A stretch of 5,249 nucleotides of DNA from positions 1 to 5,249 of the forward strand of contig CAIQMU010000043.1 in the NCBI GenBank assembly GCA_903873095.1. The letters are read 5' to 3'. The position numbers and the translations under genes were made by a program. Below, one piece after another: positions 1 to 5,249 of this stretch (its first letter is position 1; every line of letters begins with the position of its first letter). Under the pieces are notes generated by a model. It had not been told where the DNA came from. It ran no database searches and saw only the letters and a list, made by a program, of their open reading frames with translations. The DNA comes from an uncultured bacterium (lineage in GTDB: Bacteria; Patescibacteriota; Minisyncoccia; Phycocordibacterales; UBA1006).

Positions 1-75
1 ACACTTATGAAAAGACTTGATTCGATTGAGAGTGATAAGTTGGATAAGATTTTGGGGATACTTGAAAATAAATAA
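1..75 (+). CDS. C-terminal fragment of an unidentified protein (5'-truncated by window edge)
   Basis: Frame 1 is open from the first base and ends at TAA (73-75), giving 24 visible residues. They are rich in Leu/Ile spaced among Lys, Glu and Asp (for example RLDSIESDKLDKILGILENK), which looks like an amphipathic helix or short coiled coil at a protein C-terminus. A strong terminator hairpin begins 11 nt after the stop, which supports a real gene end here. The gene is convergent with the two minus-strand genes, so it is not part of their operon. An ATG lies at 7-9, but nothing shows that it is the start, and the frame stays open to the left edge. The family cannot be recognised from so short a piece. 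Confidence 0.55.
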   Translation, partial: TLMKRLDSIESDKLDKILGILENK

Positions 76-85
76 ACAAGTAAAC

Positions 86-113
86 AAAAACCATGTCGCA
101 CGACGTGGTTTTT
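86..113. terminator. Bidirectional Rho-independent terminator between convergent genes
   Basis: Bases 86-97 pair with 102-113 in a 12-bp stem with one G-U wobble and a GCAC tetraloop (98-101). The left arm begins AAAAACC and the right arm ends GGTTTTT, so either strand's transcript ends the hairpin with a run of U. Plus-strand readthrough continues as TTTTTGTATTTC; minus-strand readthrough as TTTTTGTTTACTTG. It lies 11 nt after the plus-strand stop at 75 and about 190 nt after the minus-strand stop at 305, so it probably ends both transcription units. That would leave the minus-strand operon a long 3' untranslated tail. Confidence 0.85.
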
Positions 114-304
114 GTATTTCAAGTGGACCTCCCATGTTTTTCCATGAACCTGATTATTCAGGAATTGAAGGAGTTTCTAGTGTTGCAACACTTTGAGAAG
201 GAGTGTTTACCTGCGGTAATGTAGTTGAGAGTTGAAAAAGTATCGTCTGGATCGTCCTATTGTCGACGAGATGGCCAGGTCTATTTATCAGGATATTAAC
301 CTCT
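114..304. other. Intergenic stretch without a convincing intact gene
   Basis: This 191-bp stretch lies between the terminator and the stop of the DUF2130 gene. No frame on either strand gives a complete gene with a credible start and family match. It holds a perfect palindrome (179-192) with flanking 8-bp direct repeats, and a small hairpin CCTGA-TTAT-TCAGG (149-162). Short plus-strand runs have codon-like character: one from an ATG at 134 to TGA at 194-196, its continuation from 197 to TGA at 233-235, and another from 229 to a TAG at 334. They lie in different frames and are separated by stops. It is most simply the 3' untranslated region of the minus-strand operon; a decayed gene remnant is possible. 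Confidence 0.5.
167..204. repeat. Perfect 14-bp palindrome flanked by 8-bp direct repeats
   Basis: AGTGTTGCAACACT at 179-192 equals its own reverse complement. Identical copies of GAAGGAGT lie on either side at 167-174 and 197-204, 30 bp apart. Neither strand follows the palindrome with a T-run, so it is not an intrinsic terminator. A dyad of this size could bind a dimeric protein, but it lies downstream of both flanking genes rather than in a promoter, so an operator role is not supported by position. It may be chance. Confidence 0.4.
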
Positions 305-1546
305 CTAGATCTTCTTTGCGGAGGAGTTCTTTGTAGTTTTATCGGGTTCAGAAAGTTCTGCAAATTTAGCTGCCATTGTGGGATTACCTCTAACAAGTTT
401 TTTGACTGTCAAATCTTCGGCTTTGTCATTAGCTAAACGATAGTTACTTTCTGATGAAATCAAAGCTTCTTTGGTCTTTTGAAGTTGAGCGATAGATTTG
501 TCGATGCCGTCTACAGCGCTTTTAAATTTTTCAGAGGCCAGTCGATAGTTACGACCAAAAGCGTCACGGAAATCGTTCAGTTGATTTTCAAAGTTGGTAA
601 CATCCATATTTTGATTCCTTACCAAAGCAAGCTCTGCTTTGTATTCAAGTGAATTCATCGCCGCATTGCGTAGCAATGTTATCATTGGAATAAAAAACTG
701 AGGTCGAACCACATACATTTTGGGATATTTATGCGAGACATCAACTATCCCTGTGTTATATAGTTCATTTTCGGATTCTAGAAGCGTAACGAGGACAGCA
801 TACTCACACTTTTTCTCCGCTCGATCTTTATCCAGTTCGCGTAAAAAATCCTCATTCTTTTTCTTAGTTGCAGTTTCGTCACCTTCGTTTTTCATTTCAA
901 ACATGATCGATATGATTTCGTTCCCAGTTTGGTCGGTTTCGCGATATATGTAGTCACCCTTGCTACCAGTCGTTGCATCGTTATCTTTTTCGAAATATGC
1001 ATTTTGAAAACCAGTCGCACGAAGTTTGTTGAATTCGGTTTCGCAATGCTGTTCTAGAGTCTCACCAACCATTTTTGTTGAGAGTTTAACTTTTAGATCT
1101 TTACGAAGAGTAATTTCCTCGTCTTTTAGTTTAATAATATCATCCTTAGCCTTGAGTTCAGTCGTATATTTTTCCTTTAAAGCTGTTTCAAGTAACTGCT
1201 TTTCTGTGTTCTTACTTTTCAGTTCACTAGCAAGTTCGTCACGCTCTTTCTCAACTATATTGACCGCTTCTGTTACTGCAAGCTTCTTTTCGAGTTCTAC
1301 GTTATTAATTTTTGACCTCATTTCGGCTAGTTCGGTATCCTTCTTTGAAAGGTCTTTCTGTAGAGTATTTGTAATATTTGCTTCGGCAATTTTGACAGCA
1401 TTTTCTTTATCCTTTTTAAGCATCTCCTCGCGCTCATGCAGCTCCTTTTCGAACTCGTGATTTCGGACCTGTTTTAGAATGTCGGCAAACCCGACCTCGT
1501 CGACCTTGAAGGCTTTTTTACAATGTGGACAAATAATTTCATTCAT
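305..1546 (-). CDS. DUF2130 (COG4487-like) coiled-coil protein with PD-(D/E)xK-like core
   Basis: Complete 413-residue protein, ATG at 1546-1544, stop TAG at 307-305. Seen: a single CPHC pair at residues 6-9 (a half zinc-finger-like motif); a long charged heptad-rich coiled coil, about 25-155; a conserved core, about 160-300; and a second helical stretch, about 318-385, before a Lys/Ser tail. The core has the order expected of a PD-(D/E)xK nuclease fold: an acidic helix (E165-E171), D198 within GDYIY, then E217-M-K219 on a hydrophobic strand. The whole matches the DUF2130 family in pattern and length; its biochemical role is not established as far as I know. No membrane segment or signal peptide is visible, so it is probably cytoplasmic. 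It starts 39 nt after the upstream helicase stop, with no clear Shine-Dalgarno sequence, so co-transcription is likely. The first in-frame stop upstream of the ATG is 7 codons away with no other ATG, GTG or TTG between, which fixes this start. Family call strong; nuclease activity inferred. Confidence 0.88.
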   Translation of the reverse strand: MNEIICPHCKKAFKVDEVGFADILKQVRNHEFEKELHEREEMLKKDKENAVKIAEANITNTLQKDLSKKDTELAEMRSKINNVELEKKLAVTEAVNIVEKERDELASELKSKNTEKQLLETALKEKYTTELKAKDDIIKLKDEEITLRKDLKVKLSTKMVGETLEQHCETEFNKLRATGFQNAYFEKDNDATTGSKGDYIYRETDQTGNEIISIMFEMKNEGDETATKKKNEDFLRELDKDRAEKKCEYAVLVTLLESENELYNTGIVDVSHKYPKMYVVRPQFFIPMITLLRNAAMNSLEYKAELALVRNQNMDVTNFENQLNDFRDAFGRNYRLASEKFKSAVDGIDKSIAQLQKTKEALISSESNYRLANDKAEDLTVKKLVRGNPTMAAKFAELSEPDKTTKNSSAKKI

Positions 1547-1585
1547 AATAGATAATGACTTTGATTAGTTTTCTTATAAATCGCC

Positions 1586-4500
1586 TTACGTGGTCTCTTC
1601 TTGATCCAACTCCGTTTTCCATTCCTCTTGCAACTCCTGCGCTCGGCAACGCACTCGTTCGACAATCTCACTATTTTCAATATTAGAGTCTATGGAACTT
1701 ATCCTTTCCGGTACAATTCCAAGTTCTGCAAGCCGACTAAACACTATTGCCATCGCTCGGTCAGCATCGCGGAAAAATACACTGCCACGGATGCGAATAA
1801 ATTTCCAGCCTAGGCGCATAAGGATTGCTTGCCGCTCCATATCCTCTTGCAGCTTATCGGGTCCGTGCCACTGTTCACCATCGCATTCGATAGCAACTCT
1901 CTTTCCTCCGCCTGAAACAACCATATCGATCCTGTATGTACCGACTGGGTATTGTGGCTGTACCTTGAAGTCACGTTCCAGTAATCGTGACATTACTCTT
2001 TCCTCAAATGGTGATTCTGTCTTTTCGACAAGCAGATCTTTTTCTCGTTGCCATGCCTTTGGATCAAGCATGTGTTCAATGAGCTTTTTACGAATATCAC
2101 CAGGCTTCAAATCAGTTTCGTGATTCAAGCTGTGAACGAGCCACATCTGATCTTTTGCACGACTCGCTGCGACATTGTATCTTTTCTTGTAGAGCTTTCT
2201 GTTTGCATCGCCATCACGAAGATTCAAGGGACCGCCTGACGGAGAATCTCCCATGGACAAGAACATCACATCTCGTTGGTCACCTTGGAAGTGGGCTGCG
2301 CTTCCACAAACAATTTGTCGCTGTGAATACACATCAGATGAAAGCTTTGCTCTCAGTATCTTCTCAATTTCACCGAACTGTTGATCTCCGAGAAGACTGA
2401 TAACACCAAATGTTTTATTTTTGTATTCCGGTTGTTCAATGGCGGAACAAATGAGAGCAGAAACTGTTTCTGCTTCAACTTTATTCACTTTGGCATCATC
2501 AACTATTCCGTCCACACGGTACGCTATTACATTAGGGTGAAGTGAAATCGATGTTTCTTCACGAAGTGGCTTTATCTCGCCACCATAAGACAGTGCGTTG
2601 CTGAACGCAATAATATCTGGTGCACATCGAAAATGCTCGACGAGCCTGATCACGTTTCCAAAAACTGTTTGCGCGAATGCATAGATGGATGTTTGTCCAT
2701 CGTAAAACTCCTTGTGTGGAATATCACTCAGATACGTTCGGATCAGTTTCATTATTTCGTCAATCTCGATTCCAGGAGCTGTCGGTGTTACTTGCTCGTC
2801 ATCACCAACCACAATTGCCTGTTTACCAAGATATAAGGCAAACATTGCCAACGGGTCAGACTGGCTCGCCTCGTCAATGATTACCACGTCGAATCTAGTG
2901 TTTATTGGATTGAAGTTGTCGACGACCTCATTAAGCGGCATGATCCAAACAGGGACCGCACCCTTGGCAGTATCCATCTCTTTTCGAGCCGCTAAGCGAA
3001 TTGTTTCATCCATCTTTCCCTTACCACCTTTTGTTTTTTTGGCTTGCAAATGAGCATAAGCACTTAAGGCCTCTCTTGCTTTGGGATCAACAGTTTTTAA
3101 TTGATTTAACCATGTCTGTTTTTCAACAAGTATTGAGGTAACATCCAATAACTGCTTATTTAAATTCTCAATCTGCTCCTGTAGATCTTCTAGCGATACC
3201 GATGCCCTTCGCTCAAGCTCATCATGCAATTGTCGCCATTCCCAAGCTGATGCTGGGTCTCCAGGCGGCTGGGTGTGTCCATGCTTCAAAAAGCGCGTTT
3301 GGATAGCCGAAGCCCAGGCAGGAGCGGACGTATTTATCTTTTCTAAAAACGACTTTCGCAACTTCATGTCGGGCTCAAGACCCTTTAACCGAATGAGTTC
3401 TTTGTGTGCCTGTGCATAAGCATTTGAGTTGCCATCAAAAAGAGCCTGGCGCAATTCTCTCGTTAGAGTTGCATCATTTTCAGTTTCTTCAGGCATTTGC
3501 GCTTGATAGGATGAAAGCTTCTTTTCAAAACGTGATAAACGAATAGCAGATAATTTTGATTTCAATATTTTTGCAAAGTCACCGAGGATGGAGGTTTTAA
3601 GGCGGAGCAGTTGAGCATTTTGACCAACTTCGGGTTTTGTTGTATTGAAGTATTCTGACCAATTGAAGCCGAGACGATTCAGTTCTGCTTCCAACGGAAG
3701 CCATACTTTATTATGCCAATCCAAAGACTCATTTATTAGGGAAATAAATTGTCTGCAAACCTGCTCAGGATTTTCTCCAAGTTCCAAAATACTAGGTGCT
3801 CCACCTTGGATCATTTGGCGCTCCCATCGAGCACGTAACTCCTGTCGCAAATGAATAACACGTAGATGTGCTTGGACCGCCAACAAATGTTCTTTTTTCT
3901 TCAAATCAATAGCTTTTCCTCCGACAGTAATAGTTTCAAAAAAGGGAAACCAATGACGTTTTGTTACATGTGTCAGTATGCCAATTGAGTTTCCATCTTC
4001 CATGTAAGCAACCACTTCGTTAATAAGAGGAAGGGTTACATGGGTCGGTCGAGGATCAGTAACTGTAGGGCCGTACTCCATAATTAAAGTATTTGCGTCT
4101 TGAATCTCTTTCCATGCCTGATCAATAAAGTCACACAAAGAACCCCAGACTTTTTTTGAGCTTTCTCCATCGCGTCCAGCTTGTACTGCTTCCATCTGCC
4201 ATGAAGTACTGTTTTGAAAAAACTCAATTGCTTTTGTCGCGGAAGCAACTAATTTTTCAAGTTCTTCTGGATCTGCCATTTGGATATTTTCGTTCCAGTA
4301 TTCTTTTCCAAAGACAACATCCTGTTTTTGAGCGTCGCCAAGTTCACCAATAAGGTTCGTAAAATCTGAAATTGATGGAAGATTGTTAAGGTCCGGACGA
4401 ACAGCATTAAGCTCCTTCTCATCAGCAATGGCGATAGTATTTGTTTGATACAATGCAGACAGTTCCGAGTGGGTAAGAGGCAATCCAGCACCTAAGGTAA

Positions 4501-5249
4501 TGGGTCCTGGAATCCAATCATCGCTTGTTCTACGATCTCGTACTTTTACCGCCGCATCGATCGGCCTTATCCCTTTGCCGCCAAAAACAATTTCTCGAAT
4601 TTCATCTTGACGCGCATCAAAGAGCTTTTGTCGGAGCTGTCGGAGCTCGTCCAAAATCTTAATCCTTTCTTCTCGAGTTTCGGAAGTGGTTTTCTCTAAC
4701 AACTTTTCATTCTGTGAGAGCTTCACATTGATGTCTTTTACTGATCTTTGCAGCTCTTCTAGATTTTCTTTCTCCTTATGTAAGACACTGACGCATAGTG
4801 ATTGTATTTCAGGAACAATCTGTCCACGCAAAACACGTAAGGCTTTCGGTGTTTGTGCGGTAACCAACACACGCTTACCTTGCGAAAGGAGATGCCCGAT
4901 AAGGTTTGCAATGGTATGAGTTTTTCCTGTCCCTGGTGGTCCTTGTACCAAAACAGTCCCTCGGTGTGCAAGTTGTTTCGCTATCTGTAATTGCTCCTGA
5001 TTTGCTGGCTTACTTAGAAGCACCTCGGTGTCTTCATTTCCGAGAGTAGACACCTCCATTTCTTGCTCTGACAAAACAATATTCTTGTGATCTATGCCAA
5101 GAATTTGCATCATTGCAACTGAAAAATCCTCACCTGTCTGTAGACGGTTTGCAATATCCTGAAGAATAAGATCGATGGCGTGTCCAAGTCCTGCTCGCCT
5201 CTGACGCATAAAAATGACAGGGTTTCGTTCGATAGTGATCTCATCTAAA
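1586..5249 (-). CDS. COG1112-like SF1 helicase fused to a C-terminal Vsr/DUF559-like endonuclease (N-terminus outside window)
   Basis: 1220 residues are visible; stop TAA at 1588-1586. The first in-window ATG (5209) is not the likely start: the frame stays open for 13 more codons to the edge, and the protein there (NPVIF before RQRRAGLGHA) reads like the interior of a domain. Numbering from that ATG: Walker A GPPGTGKT 90-97; motif Ia around 114-127; Walker B/motif II DEASQ 779-783; motif III GDDEQ 802-806; motif IV region with R861; motif V FQGDQRD 974-980; motif VI YNVAASRAKD 1011-1020. This is the AAA_11/AAA_12 arrangement of Upf1-like SF1 helicases. About 650 mostly helical residues split motifs Ia and II. 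The C-terminal domain, about 1066-1160, has E1069, D1095, E1108-C-D1110-G, H1115, D1123 and R1126, the pattern of Vsr/DUF559/MTES_1575 endonucleases (COG2852-like). Expected role: an ATP-driven nucleic-acid motor coupled to cleavage. Such fusions occur in anti-phage defence loci, so a defence role is plausible but unproven. It is the upstream gene of the probable operon. Confidence 0.93.
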   Translation of the reverse strand, partial: LDEITIERNPVIFMRQRRAGLGHAIDLILQDIANRLQTGEDFSVAMMQILGIDHKNIVLSEQEMEVSTLGNEDTEVLLSKPANQEQLQIAKQLAHRGTVLVQGPPGTGKTHTIANLIGHLLSQGKRVLVTAQTPKALRVLRGQIVPEIQSLCVSVLHKEKENLEELQRSVKDINVKLSQNEKLLEKTTSETREERIKILDELRQLRQKLFDARQDEIREIVFGGKGIRPIDAAVKVRDRRTSDDWIPGPITLGAGLPLTHSELSALYQTNTIAIADEKELNAVRPDLNNLPSISDFTNLIGELGDAQKQDVVFGKEYWNENIQMADPEELEKLVASATKAIEFFQNSTSWQMEAVQAGRDGESSKKVWGSLCDFIDQAWKEIQDANTLIMEYGPTVTDPRPTHVTLPLINEVVAYMEDGNSIGILTHVTKRHWFPFFETITVGGKAIDLKKKEHLLAVQAHLRVIHLRQELRARWERQMIQGGAPSILELGENPEQVCRQFISLINESLDWHNKVWLPLEAELNRLGFNWSEYFNTTKPEVGQNAQLLRLKTSILGDFAKILKSKLSAIRLSRFEKKLSSYQAQMPEETENDATLTRELRQALFDGNSNAYAQAHKELIRLKGLEPDMKLRKSFLEKINTSAPAWASAIQTRFLKHGHTQPPGDPASAWEWRQLHDELERRASVSLEDLQEQIENLNKQLLDVTSILVEKQTWLNQLKTVDPKAREALSAYAHLQAKKTKGGKGKMDETIRLAARKEMDTAKGAVPVWIMPLNEVVDNFNPINTRFDVVIIDEASQSDPLAMFALYLGKQAIVVGDDEQVTPTAPGIEIDEIMKLIRTYLSDIPHKEFYDGQTSIYAFAQTVFGNVIRLVEHFRCAPDIIAFSNALSYGGEIKPLREETSISLHPNVIAYRVDGIVDDAKVNKVEAETVSALICSAIEQPEYKNKTFGVISLLGDQQFGEIEKILRAKLSSDVYSQRQIVCGSAAHFQGDQRDVMFLSMGDSPSGGPLNLRDGDANRKLYKKRYNVAASRAKDQMWLVHSLNHETDLKPGDIRKKLIEHMLDPKAWQREKDLLVEKTESPFEERVMSRLLERDFKVQPQYPVGTYRIDMVVSGGGKRVAIECDGEQWHGPDKLQEDMERQAILMRLGWKFIRIRGSVFFRDADRAMAIVFSRLAELGIVPERISSIDSNIENSEIVERVRCRAQELQEEWKTELDQEETT

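Noticed and set aside
149..162. Small hairpin CCTGA-TTAT-TCAGG
   Set aside because: Only 5 bp of stem and no T-run on either side; expected by chance in a window this long.
134..235. Use of TGA as Gly or Trp (codes 25 or 4) to read through the stops in the gap
   Set aside because: The two long genes contain no in-frame TGA across more than 1600 codons and use ordinary GGN and TGG codons, so recoding is not supported.
154..396. 80-codon minus-strand reading frame overlapping the end of the DUF2130 gene
   Set aside because: Its start lies inside the DUF2130 coding region in another frame, its composition is linker-like with no recognisable motif, and the DUF2130 gene ends naturally at 305.
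1026..1460. 144-codon plus-strand reading frame, very rich in Ser and Phe
   Set aside because: It is the antisense shadow of the Glu/Lys-rich coiled coil of the DUF2130 protein; this composition is the expected reverse-complement artefact.
1692..2123. 143-codon plus-strand reading frame
   Set aside because: It lies wholly opposite the nuclease domain of the helicase, where the minus strand has clear conserved motifs.
2712..3053. 113-codon plus-strand reading frame
   Set aside because: Antisense to the Walker B and motif III region of the helicase; no family-like features.

Overview
The window is a compact, moderately AT-rich bacterial segment with two long genes read leftwards on the minus strand. 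The tail of a third gene enters from the left edge on the plus strand. No RNA gene, CRISPR array, IS element or tRNA was seen. The host cannot be named with confidence. The genes use the standard code (TGA never appears in frame in the two long genes, which stop at TAA and TAG). The gene that shows its start (DUF2130) has no clear Shine-Dalgarno sequence, which would fit lineages with weak SD use, such as Bacteroidota or Patescibacteria; this is only a hint.

Layout, left to right. (1) Positions 1-75 hold the last 24 codons of an unidentified plus-strand gene. (2) Positions 86-113 form a strong hairpin with U-rich flanks on both strands, a likely bidirectional terminator between the convergent genes. 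(3) Positions 114-304 hold no convincing intact gene. They contain a perfect 14-bp palindrome flanked by 8-bp direct repeats, and some codon-like but interrupted plus-strand reading. (4) Positions 305-1546 (minus) encode a complete 413-residue DUF2130-family protein: an N-terminal CxxC, a long coiled coil, and a core with a PD-(D/E)xK nuclease-like signature. (5) Positions 1586-5249 (minus) encode a very large COG1112-like superfamily 1 helicase, cut at its N-terminus by the window edge. It has a Vsr/DUF559-like endonuclease domain fused at its C-terminus.

The helicase-nuclease lies upstream and the DUF2130 gene follows 39 nt after its stop, so they probably form one operon ending at the terminator near 86-113. 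Each protein carries its own predicted PD-(D/E)xK-type active site, and one has a nucleic-acid motor. The simplest reading is a DNA (or RNA) sensing and cleaving cassette, plausibly an anti-phage defence module. Single-gene helicase-Vsr fusions are known in defence islands; a functional pairing with a DUF2130 protein is inference from adjacency alone.
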